Of a stretch of DNA of 64,000 nucleotides, positions 21,157 to 31,842 are shown piece after piece (position 1 is the stretch's first letter; each line of letters opens with the position of its first letter). Both the position numbers and the translations under genes were made by a program. Location: assembly GCA_022315425.1 (NCBI GenBank), contig JAIUPT010000038.1, positions 1,971,001 to 2,035,000 on the forward strand, in the 5' to 3' direction. The notes below the pieces were generated by a model. That model made no database searches. It had not been told where the DNA came from and worked only from the letters and a program-made list of their open reading frames with translations. Origin of the DNA: Pseudevernia furfuracea (Eukaryota > Ascomycota > Lecanoromycetes > Lecanorales > Parmeliaceae).

Positions 21157-22884
21157 ATGGCGCCGACCGTGGTCCACCTACCCAACGGGCAAACCATCAC
21201 TGTCTCTCCCGTCTTTGCTGGCCTTTCCTTCAAAGCCAATGACCTGAACATCCACCACTCCATCTTTCCCCCAGGCTGGACCATCATCCTCGAGACCGTT
21301 GACGAAGATGAAGACGATGACGGCACCCAATCGCCTCCAGGCGAGAGAGAGCAGCTCTACGGGTCAAGAAGGCGTTCCCCAAGACGCTACAAGGCTCCCA
21401 CCTTACATCACGACAACCTCTTCATATCCTCCATCTCGAATCCTAGCAATACAGACTTCAAGCCAGCAACCTCTCCCACTCGACAGATAGCTATGATGCT
21501 ATGGGCGACTTTATGGTGGTATTTCCATCAGGTAGCCCCCATCTTTGGCGCCTTACATGGACCATCAGACTGATTCTGGGAGCAAGCCCGCACCAAATAC
21601 GCGCCTCACCGCCGGGGTACATCCAAATACACCAGAAGAAGGGAGGCCGAAGGGTCAATGGCGAGTCAATGTCAGAAGGGAAGGTATATTCAAGGGGAAG
21701 CACACGCTACCAAAGCTAGAGAGGATGGGTCTTATTGCCAGTGAAGAGTCCTGCGTTGGCGCAGCCCTGGACGACAGAAGTGGAGAAGGCTGGATGAAAA
21801 TGTTCGTCAGCCAAACCTCCTTTTGGCAGATCGATCCCCGTATCTTTCTCTTTACTCTCTCTCCTACGCAGCACTCGCCGTACCCAGGTGCTTCGCCCTT
21901 CCCGTCGAGACCAGGGTCACCTAATAGGGAAGGAACTCCCGTACCTTCACCGCGACCAGAGACTGCAGATCCTGCACAGCACGGCCTTTGGTCTCCCCAG
22001 TCACCTGGTCCCTTTGCGTCAGGAAGCCATCTCCCAACGTACTATCCTCCTCCACCTCCTCAGTACACCTTCACCAACAGCATCCGTCATCCGATACGCC
22101 CAAAGCCTCCTGCCCAGGGCGTGACTTTCTATACCCGCTACATTCCCAGTATCGGCCAATACCTCTCATTTCGTACCGCTTGCTTGGGTTCCAAGTCACC
22201 CAAATACCGTGGACCTACATCAGGAGGAATGAGTACCACCCCGAACTTCCTACCGCCGAACTCGGGCGTCTCCTCGTCCACGCTTCCGTCATTAGGCAAC
22301 ATCAACATCCACCCCTGCGACACCGACTTGCTGCACGATTGGATGAATCAGCCGCGTGTCTCTGCGGCCTGGGGTGTCTCCGGCCCTATCGAAACCCAAG
22401 AGGCCTTCCTCAAGCAAGTCTTAAAGAGCAAACATAGCTTCCCGGCCATCGGATGCTGGGACGGCAAACCATTCGGATACTTCGAGCTTTACTGGGTCAA
22501 AGAAGATCAATTGGGAAGACATCTCACGGGCAGCGATGTCAATGACTGGGACCGGGGTTTCCACGCTTTGGTGGGCGAACAGGAGTTTCGGGGGCGGCAT
22601 AGAGTGAAGGTGTGGACGAGTGCGTTGGTGCATCATCTCTGGCTTTGTGACCCGCGGACGCAGAGAGTTTTGGTGGAGCCGAGGACCGACAATGTCAAGT
22701 GCGTCTCTTCCCTTTCGCTCACCATGACAGATGAGGGCTGGCCGGCACTGACCAATCGCACCTTAGATTCATCGAATACCTACAAAACGTGGGCTTTTAT
22801 AAGGAAAAGGAGATAGCGTTTCCGCACAAACAGGCGGCGCTGATGAAAGTCGGTCGGGATGGGTGGTGCTCCCCGGAATTGTGA
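21157..22884 (+). CDS. Siderophore biosynthesis N-acyltransferase (SidF/SidL family)
   Basis: Exons 21157-21531, 21587-22698 and 22767-22884; introns are 55 and 68 bp and phases agree, giving 534 aa. The N terminus MAPTVVHLPNGQTITVSPVF and the middle WRVNVRREGIFKGK, LERMGLIASEE and RSGEGWMKMFVS match the fungal hydroxyornithine acyltransferase family. The C-terminal third (LLHDWMNQPRVSAAWGVSG, FPAIGCWDGKPFGYFELYW, VLVEPRTDNVKFIEYLQ) is the GNAT-like IucB/RhbD acyltransferase domain. These enzymes acylate N5-hydroxyornithine to make hydroxamates for fusarinine/TAFC-type (SidF, anhydromevalonyl) or ferricrocin-type (SidL, acetyl) siderophores. The protein ends SPEL with no SKL-type peroxisomal signal, which leans towards a cytosolic SidL-like role. 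A Pro/Ser-rich insert lies before the domain. No other siderophore gene is adjacent. Confidence 0.87.
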
Positions 22885-23640
22885 AGGTCTGGTCACAGAG
22901 AACCTTGTTTCGTGGAGGACATGGCACGGGAAACAACAACAACAACAACAACGACGACAACAACAACAACCCCCAATTGTGTTTGTATGCTCTTGGGCTT
23001 TTGATGATAGTGGCAAGACATGTGTTACTGAGCCCTGCATTTCGGACGATCCCAGTCTAGCCTTTTCCCCATGCTTTGTTTGCCCAGGCTTGACTGATTT
23101 GAAGGAATCGTGAAGGGGACCCGATACAGGTTGACTACGCAGGTGCCTGCAGGGGGGATTCCCCCCCCCCCCCCTTTTTTTGGTTCCTTTTGTGCTCATC
23201 TGTGTTCCCCGAGAAAAGAGACTGACTGTATGACGGTGATTTTAAGCTTCTCGAGCATTCGCTTAGCAGCATATTGAGTTAAAACCACAAAGCATCTTTG
23301 GATCGAAATGTCCGTCGTGATGGTGGTGACTATTTGCAAGGTTTAGATAAAATAAAGACTACCTGCGTCAAAAAAAAAACGAAAACAACTAGTAATTCAT
23401 GGTATCACAATGACCAGCGAGATAAAAAGAACAACACCGTGCCAAAGCCTCGAATCCTTTCGAGCATGCAAATGCATGCATGCCCGACATTTCCTACCTC
23501 ATGCGCCTCCTCTGACCCGCCGTCCAAGTAGGGAATGTAGTCCGTACAACACTGTGAAATCGCAACGCCCTAAGTCATAATGCACGGCTTGATTACGCCT
23601 CCAGCATCCCATGTCTTACTCTCTTTCAACTTCAATCTGG
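22885..23640. other. Intergenic with simple repeats
   Basis: Shared 3' flank of two convergent genes. It contains a CAA/CGA triplet tract at about 22932-22970 and 14 C followed by 7 T at 23161-23181. No gene is seen. Confidence 0.6.
22932..22970. repeat. (CAA)n microsatellite with CGA interruption
   Basis: About 13 triplets, mainly CAA, with two CGA variants. It lies just past the stop codon of the acyltransferase, so probably in its 3' UTR. Confidence 0.9.
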
Positions 23641-25801
23641 TCACCGATAGACGGGGCCTCCGTGGCCCTGGCCGTAATCATACCCGCTTCCCTGCCGACC
23701 ACCAGCACGGGTGTAATCCTCGTCGTTCAAATAGTCGTCTCTCCTTGGTGGTGGCCCAGCACGATCATACCGTCTCGGACTTTCTGCATAGCTTCTCGTA
23801 TCCTCCTCCGCCTGTCTTCTAGTTCTCTCGGCTCGCTCACGAGCAATTTTATCGAAGTACCGCCGAGTGTCATTTTCATCGGTGACAGCTTCTACCGGAG
23901 GCGCACCCATGGGAACCGACGCGGGCGCTTGGTAACTGCTGGGTTGGTAGCCTCTGATATCGCCGTCAGAACGCCTGAAGTCATTTGTAGAGCCGCGACT
24001 GAACGAAGGACTACGGTGACGGCGGACGGTGTTGCTAGGTGCGCGGTGATGATGGACTTCGGGCTTTGGAATTTCCACAGGGCGAACATTGTTGACTGGG
24101 ATAGGGCGAGATCGAGCAGATGAATCTGAACGGCTTGGTTTGGGTGCCGAGCCTACAGAGCTTTCAGCACGAGGTTTGGTGGACTTTGCTTCGTCTTCGA
24201 ATTGCTTGCCGCCGCCGGGAAGGGCACTGTAGGGCTGGCGCGCACGTTCGATGGGATTTGAAGGTGGAGGCGGCATGGCAGGATTAGTGTCGTCGATGGC
24301 TGACTCGGATGGAATGTTGGAGTAAGGTTTGCGTTCACGCTCAAGTTGGGAGGGCATGTAGGTTGAGGGTGCGGCTGGGTTGGTGGGCGGTAGATCAAAG
24401 CTGACGCTTGCGCGATGGCTTTGCGGAACGTAGTTCTGCTCAGCGGTGCTGGGCTTGTGGGATGGAGAGTCATGACGAGGTGGTGGAGGTTCCTCTCGAA
24501 TCGGGCGTCGCGGAATTTCGATAGCTGCATGCTCCGAAATGGAATCCTCCAACCTTTCACGAATCCTACGATCCTCATGCCCCGGGAACAAGCGTCGGGA
24601 GAGCTCTTTTGGAAACCGCTCTTTCCTATCGTCTGGGTTGCAGATTGGCATATCTAGCACGGCCTTCCGGAGCCTCGCAAATTCTTCTTCAGGATATGCT
24701 TGAATGAGCAATGTTACCCATCTCTCGAAGCCGACTGGTGTAAGACCCGGTATATCAGGTCTCTCATCGTATCTCTCTTGCACAAGATGGTGCTGACACT
24801 CAAGATCTCTGTACATGCGAGAGATTGAAGAGTGCTCGTCGTCGAATACGGCTAAGATCGTGTTAGCCAACTGATCCTGCAATTGCACTAGTCAAACGTA
24901 CTCGGCCATGGATACAGCTCGTTTGGCAGCTTGACGTCATCATAGTATTGTACCATCTTCGTAGGTGTAATGACAATGCTGTGTCGGGGCTCATAATCCT
25001 CAATCTGTAACACGCAGTCAGCAAAAGCCTAGTGCCTCGAAGTGGCATGACCCATTGGATCAGACGTACAATGTGCACTGCTAAACCCCGGAGGAATTGA
25101 CCAAGTCGTTTCGTCGGATGGCCATCTTCGTCGAAGAGCTGACCCCAGATCTTCTCCAATGTAGTTTCCTCCTTGCTTGTCGAAAGCCTCGCTGGGCCTC
25201 TCGGTCGCACATGTGGCTTATCGCTCGACTCGCTCGTTTGGCTGTGAGGGGAAGATGATCCCCTGGGGATCAAGTGAGGAGCTTTGTCGTGCCGTGGGCT
25301 CGGTAGGTCATCTGGTAGGTAGGCTGATTGCGACTGCGGTGAAGCGCGGCTTGGGTATTCCGAGTGCTTGCTTGGTGAAGGAGGGGTGTAGACTCGATTT
25401 GGCATGTTTGTTGAGGTCCCAGAAGCGGTGGATGGTGATAGAGGGACAGGTTGGTGCATAGGAGGAGGAGGGAGAGAGAAGGGATTTTGCGAAGGCACAG
25501 GCGTAGATCCGTCGAGCCCGCCACCTGTCTGCAATTGTTTTATGACATTTTGTGTAATTTGGGCGATGAGCTCAGGGGGTACATAGTTTGATGTCTCGAC
25601 GCCTGCCCTATCGAAAGCATTTGTTACAGCCTCGTCGATGGGTTTCTGAGGTGGGGCGTATCGATTTTGTTCAGGCATCATTGATCCACGTCGGGCAGTC
25701 GACGCCTCTCGATTCTTGTGCCCCAGCGGCTCGAATTGATCGTTATCGGCGGCCTGCGTGCGGGGATCTGCGTATTCAACACTGGGCTGCTGGTAAGCCA
25801 T
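23641..25801 (-). CDS. DUF7514-type fungal protein, 681 aa
   Basis: Exons 25801-25070, 25004-24902 and 24851-23641. Introns of 65 and 50 bp have donor GTACGT twice and acceptors TACAG and TTAG, with phases agreeing. The N-terminal ~200 residues are Pro/Ser-rich and disordered. The conserved domain (about 205-390) begins LEKIWGQLFDEDGHPTKRLG, continues HSIVITPTKMVQYYDDVKL and YPWPTVFDDEHSSISRMYRD, and ends near FPKELSRRLFPG. This matches my memory of the fungal domain of unknown function DUF7514. The rest is a long, basic, Arg/Ser/Pro-rich tail ending in Gly/Tyr repeats. No molecular function is known to me. The tail composition suggests RNA or protein binding, which is inference. Confidence 0.8.
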
Positions 25802-27595
25802 TCTTGCTCAGCAAGGCAGGGATAATGGCCAGCGATTTGGAATTGGTGGTGTAGCTGTCCAGCAACCGGCTCGGCGATGCTAATTATGATCGGACAAAGC
25901 TGCTACAGCATGATTTTAGATGAGGTGCAGAGCTTGGTAGCAGGATAGGTGTTTTTTGAGCGGGTAGTGAAGGATAGACGCGAGATGTTTTGCAGTGACA
26001 GTGGTTTGAAGCACAGACGGGAGGGCGATGATGTAGTAGCGGAACCTAGAGTTACCTATTCCTAGGTGAAACGTGGGTCGGAGAGTTTTGGAGGCAAGTG
26101 TATGTAGCAAGGATGAATTAATTATGGTTGCGTACGGTACTTTAAAATTGTTGCGAGCATGGACTCGAGACTCGAGAGAGTAAGTACCTTATTAGTATGT
26201 AGAGTACGGTACCTTACTCAGTACTACTCTATAGATAGGCCCAGCAAATCGCAAATCAGGATATCATTATTTATTCATTATTTATTTTTATTTATTAGTT
26301 ACCTACTTTATTCTATTTGATTTATCATTACTCTCCTCTATGACAATTGACAACAACAACCCCTCGAACAGTAAACTTGGCTGGCAAGTTGTCCAACCAG
26401 TAAATGTGCACAAAATGTCTGCGCCTCAAATCCTGACCGAGAAGCCTGGTTGGCAGGCCAGAACCCTGTCCTGTATTATCATCATGACGCATCCTCCGCA
26501 TGACTAAAAGCCAATCGTCCGGCTGATCGCCTCGGTTACGAACAGCAGCTTAATACAGTAATAATTCGCAGAACAGAAAAACTCCCAACTTCTGTTTCTC
26601 TACACATTGACCCCTTATCAAACACCATTCCACCCCTCATGCCTCATGCCTCATGCCTCATACAAGCCCATTCTACACTGACTCTCCTCTGACTATTTCC
26701 CCTAGCAGACCGTCAGCGATGCCATCATCTGCCCGTCTGCTGATCCTCGAAACGAGGCTACCGTGCGGGGTCCCCTTGCAGCACGATGATGAAACTTCCC
26801 CAAATCCAATGGCCAGCGTCTGCCCTTGGAAACAGCTTCACCTCATGTTCCATGTTTGCGGTTTCATGCAAGTGCTTCGAGCGCGTGTGCGTGCGTGCGT
26901 CTCGTACATATATGTCGTCCAGTAAGTAACGTGGCCTTTTTTGTCGCATGTCTGGGCTGCTAATCGCTGCGCCACGCCTCATTCCATCTGCTTTTCGTTT
27001 CAGCATGCTTCTTCCTTCTTCCCAGGCGCAATCCGGGGCGGGGGAATGTTTTGAACGTCTGGTTGAGGACGATTGCGACAATTGGGCACGGCTAGGCGGG
27101 TACTTTTGAAATGCCGGGACCGTAGCTGTCACGGATTCCGACATGGCCTGGGGAGCTGGGCAGGCTAGGACTGGAGAGCTTCTCATGTATCATGCGTGGT
27201 GTCAACATATTCTGCGAAAAACTGTTGTGCACATTGGAAGCTCTGGAAAACGTTCGTAGTCCGGAAACGGGCGTTACGTGGACAGCAAGGCTGCGTATCT
27301 CGCTGTGTAAGAGGACAAGGCGAGATGTGGTTGAAGCCATTCTATTCAGCTATCTGCAATCTGCTCGAGCTTTTGGATCGAGCCTAAAGAATGAAAATGA
27401 TGTGCATACATCCGTCTATCCTTGGCATCGCCAGAGCTCTCCTGCAAATCCACAGATTGCCCCCGAAATCATCATGCCAGCTCGATCTTTTGGATCAAGT
27501 CTAAACAATATTAAGGAAATATGCATGCTTCTGTCTGATGCTGTCATTGTAAGAAGGCTTCTCAAGTTCCATCTCAAGTTCCATCGCAGTGATAC
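25802..27595. other. Intergenic; AT-rich stretch, short repeats
   Basis: 1.8 kb without a supported gene. 26265-26335 is very AT-rich (TATTTATT runs). 26635-26661 is an ATGCCTC tandem repeat of about four copies. A diverged direct repeat lies near 27363-27540. Several GTACC/GGTACC palindromes occur around 26150-26220. Confidence 0.5.
27363..27540. repeat. Diverged ~55-bp direct repeat, 117 bp apart
   Basis: GCTCGAGCTTTTGGATCGAG near 27364 and GCTCGATCTTTTGGATCAAG near 27481 are followed by further similar sequence (CTAAAGAATG / CTAAACAATA; ATGTGCATAC / ATATGCATGC). The repeat lies in the 3' flank of the Stc1-domain gene. Confidence 0.6.
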
Positions 27596-28893
27596 TCAAA
27601 TGGTTCCCCAATCGTCGTCATCGTCATCATCGTAACTGAGTTTGGGGTCTGGTACCGTCTTTCCACCATAATATGTTGGTACGACAACGGGAGCATCTCG
27701 ACCTCCTTTGGGTCTAGCAAATCGAGATCGTGCATCACGCTATGTTGTACCGTCAGTCATCGTCGTCAGAAATAGGGCTGGGATGCACACCTCCTCCTTA
27801 TCTATTCGAGCTTGCTCACGAGGGTCGAGAATGGTCTCGTTGTCGTCTGACTCGTCGCTGGCAACTGTTGAGGCAGGGCGAACTCGCTGGTGAGCTTTGC
27901 CATGGGGATCAAACGCTCTAAAATTTGCACCCCCTGAAGACTCGCCGGATTTTCTTCCGTTCTCCTCGGCGAAGTCTTGCCAGTTGCTAGCGCCTACAGC
28001 GGCTCTGATTCGTTTGGTGGCTGTTACAGCGGCGCTAGGGGTTGCCTGGCTGGCAGAGGCTTTGGAACTGTGACCACCACTGGACAAGTTGAGGGAGCTG
28101 AGGTTTTCCTGATCAAAATCATAACCAGAGCCAGAGGAGACCGGGACTCCCGCGGTTGACTCAGTTTCACTGAATGTGGACTAGGAGCGTGGTCAACCGT
28201 TGTCTCAGAGAAGACCCAAGCATCTTTACGTACGTTCTCATGAGCGTTACTTAAGCTGTCATCAGAGTCGTAACCATCGTCGTCCTCTTTCAGTTTGTCA
28301 ATGATGTGTTGTCGATAGCTCCCCTGGACAGCAGTCTCTCCGTTCAACATCGCCACGCAAGTGATGCACCTCTAGTAATCGAGTCAGGCTGACGCTCAGA
28401 GAAATCAGGCAGCTTGGCTCGGGCTACATACCGCGTCCTCCCCATGTCGACGCTGTCCTTTGGCGAATCCGCTTAGGTCCTTGACCTCTTCACAAATGCA
28501 ACATTCCAACTCAGTGACCTGCTTGGGTGTGCAGGAAACACAAGGAATCCACCCTTCAACGGCGGCATTCCCAACCTGGCCGGTCGCCATACCGTTTTGG
28601 AGTTCCATCTGTCGAACTGCTGAGAAGAAATTCACAGCCCTGAGTTTGTGGCAGACCGCGCATTTGATCCTGAGTTGGTTAATAGGACACCTCGCTCGAC
28701 GGACCGACCAGTCATTGGGACTCACTTCGGGGGAAGCTTGTAGCTTTGCAATCTAATAGATGACTCACCCACGTAAATAGACAGCTCACAACGATAGGCT
28801 GTAAGAGTGGTAGCCTATAGAAAGAATAGAGACTTACCTCCGCTTCTTCTCCTCGCTGTAGCCTCCAGCGTGGATAGATTTTAGTTTTGGCAT
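27596..28893 (-). CDS. Stc1-domain protein, 330 aa
   Basis: Six exons: 28893-28838, 28752-28726, 28669-28432, 28371-28234, 28180-27791 and 27739-27596. Five introns of 51-85 bp keep phase. The Stc1 domain spans about residues 20-110. It starts LQSYKLPPKIKCAVCHK and has four CxxC-type pairs (CAVC, CVSC, CCIC, CITC), as in zinc-binding LIM-like folds. In fission yeast Stc1 links the RNAi Argonaute complex to the Clr4 H3K9 methyltransferase complex in heterochromatin assembly. Fungal relatives share the domain, but their function is mostly inferred. The C-terminal two thirds is acidic and Ser-rich, ending in an Asp run and WGTI. The domain call is firm, the cellular role is by analogy. The second exon is only 27 nt, but its phases and the resulting CxxC context support it. 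Confidence 0.82.
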
Positions 28894-31842
28894 GATGACT
28901 TTGAGACTTGAGCCGACGTGTCAGCAAGGCTTTGTGAAGAATGTGAAGGATTGACGATCTTCCCCGCTTGATGTAGGAGAGAATGTGTGAGATGAAACGT
29001 TGCTGATGGAGGACACGCCCTATTCTAGGAATGGCTCACTGAGGTTGACTTAGCTGTGGATCTGCTGAGTCACTCTCAGGCCGTAGTTACTTTGGGTGTT
29101 GGATACGTGGTGAGGTGATCTTGGAAAGAACTAAATGAACTCGATAATGTCGAGAGCCTGGGGCTGGTGAGGCAATGGGATATGTATGAGTAAAGACGAG
29201 GAAGAAAGATGACAAGGTAGGGAAAGAAGAGGATGTAGAAGGAGGCAGAAGAGGTTTGAGTTGAGGGAAGTTTATGGTGGAGGCAGGATTATTTGTCATG
29301 GAGGGCAAATTCACTTGACTATTTGGACTTCACATGCGGTTCCGAAACCTCACTCCCTCTCACCGCAATGACCTTCGCACCTATACCTGTATTGAAGACG
29401 GGCGAGTACGTATAGTGATGAAACAGATAATGCGACTTGATGAAGGCTTGGATTCAAAGGGTACCGCTATGATTGGCACAGAATTGTTGTGATCTCCATG
29501 ACAGCCGGCAACACGCAGCAAGATCATGTGTCTCAATTTCTGCACTTCATCGTGTCTTGCACAGCTGCAAGTACCCGTGAAAATCAACGAATACTGCAAT
29601 GAGGCCTATTGGCGGGGTCAGGAGGAATACATACAGCAATCGCGAGGTCAAGAAACAGTGTGAGCAATTATTGCTTCAATATCAGACTTGAGCGGGCCTT
29701 TTCATATCCTGGTTTCCGATGCTACTTTTCGTCTCGCGAGCGGTCACTACAGGAAGCCATCTGCCACTCCATGCTGTGAGATCGTTGGAGGAAAGTATAG
29801 CCTTCGCCTCTCTACCAGGTGCTTTTTTCTTAATACTCTGTGATACCTAGCGACATTTGTACAAGACCAGCGGATCAACTCATTGCCATCGTTGTTCGAA
29901 TCCTGCAATCGAAGGCTTCAATTTTGAATTGAGCGATGTCGATACTGCGACGGCAAAGGCCTCAAGATCGATCTGACCTGCCGCTTACCGCAAGCTTCGC
30001 TTTCTAAACGAGGGCTATGACAGACTAACAGCGACACCCACGCGACCACGCTCCCCACAAGCCGGCGATGGAGAAGGGTCGGCGATCACCAGGGCCCTAA
30101 GGATTCACCTGGTGGCTTCCAACAGCCCAGATACGTGGGTTCCCGTCCTCCCCGATAGCCCGGCCTTTTACAAGGGATTTTGACCAATGAGCATCAATTC
30201 CGATCCTCCTAAGCTGGTCCCTCCAATTGGATAGTCAGGAACAGAACGGTGCTGCAGGGATGGTTTAGTGCTCTTCCAGATTCAGGGAGACAGCGACAGG
30301 GTATTTAGCTTCATCGTTCCTTGATTTCCGTGCGGACTAAGACCAGGAGGAGCAAATACGGTATATCGGCACGGCCCTAAGCCGGCAGTCAGAAGAAAGG
30401 AGAAAAACCCTCGTGCTCGACGCTCATCAAATGGGGGGCTGGGGGCGATATTAACGTTCGAACGATAGGCTTGCTGTCTTTATCCTGGCTGGGGGAAGGC
30501 ATCATGCTGCAGGAACTCCCTTTGTCTTTTATGCTACCTGCCACGCTGCATGCATAACCTCCGGCGCATTATTGAGAGCTCTGAGCTCCATTAACTTATG
30601 CTGCTGGTGCTGCACCCTCCTTTTTGATGCCTGAGAAAAAGTATGGTATGGCAAGGGAAAGGGAGATTGATTGTCAGATAGGTAAGGTAATCATATAATC
30701 ATACATACATATTGCATGACACAAGAATTTCCAATCTGCCGTACCACGTCCACCAGTAGTATGATGACTTTAAAGCTTCACCCTGTCACCCTGGGGCATT
30801 CCCCTTTGGGTAGTACCCTAGCACAGTAGATTATTGCTTGGTGTACAATATCAGACTATCAGTTCAAGCTCTCGCCTGTGATGCTCAACCACGTTTCCTA
30901 CGCGGGGGCCGGGGGGCTCGGGGGAACCCCCAAAAGGGACCATTCGAATTAGGGAACGCCAGTGGTTTCATCACAATCACGCCCTAGCACACCTCCCGCC
31001 CAGATTGCCCAACTGCCAATTTCACTCTCACACCCTCATTATTCTTCCTCACTCTCATTGCCTCCTACAATAATACTATGTACTCTTTCTTCATCATCTA
31101 GCTTTCCACATCTCACCGCTACATGTATTTTCACTCCTTACGAATCCGTAAGTCTAGCTCCTTCCTGAAAGCTGAAATCCTGAGACCGGCTCCGTATGCA
31201 ATGCTGACCGGGCACGGCTGACGTAGAGTACCTACCATAATTCGCGCATCATTTAAACTACGGGCCATTGTCTTCACTCATTCCTACCTGATCGATCGGT
31301 CATAAACACAACGGGCAGAAAGGCGGACGTGATTGATGGCACGGGTGGCTGGCATTCCTCAAACATACCTGCGGTCACCAGTAGCAGGGCATCTCAATTC
31401 CAAGCTTTTTGTCCGAGCTCCACTTCTAGCTACGACGCGATAAAAAGTTTCCGTGGTCATTGAGGCCGGGCAATCTTCATTGAGGGTGGAAAACATCAGA
31501 TTGTTGTTGCGCTGCCATTGCTTGGACACTCGGCATTTCCATTGTTTCCACTCGCAGGATCAGTACCTACCGCCATTTCTTCAATTGTACCCATCGAGAT
31601 CAATGTGACAACAAGCGCTCAGCCTCCCATCTATATACAACAACGTTGACGATTCACAATAAGGCTGGGGTTCACGAGCTGTGGTCTAGGGAACATAATC
31701 GCAAGCAAGGAGTTGCCTCGGATACCGACATCCTACGACCATCATCTATAGCTAGTGGCTATTATAAAAGGTTCAAGATCAGACAGAAACCACTGAGCGA
31801 AGACCACCATCTGATCTCAGATCAACCTTTGGAACCCTCGTG
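28894..31842. other. Long intergenic region, no gene recognised
   Basis: 2.9 kb between the divergent Stc1-domain and Ime2-like genes. Open frames are short and unconvincing. A C/G-rich run (GGGGGCTCGGGGGAACCCCC) near 30913 could fold as a hairpin. I looked for tRNA T-arms (a TTCGAAT occurs at about 29895), but its flanks do not pair. The length suggests an extended promoter or leader for the kinase. Confidence 0.5.

Noticed and set aside
16694..22884. A secondary-metabolite cluster made of the patatin and the siderophore acyltransferase
   Set aside because: No NRPS, PKS, hydroxylase or siderophore transporter lies near, and the two genes are separated by a transposon-like element and unrelated sequence.
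29890..29915. TTCGAAT sequence resembling a tRNA T-loop
   Set aside because: The bases on either side do not form the five-pair T stem and no acceptor or anticodon arm could be placed.
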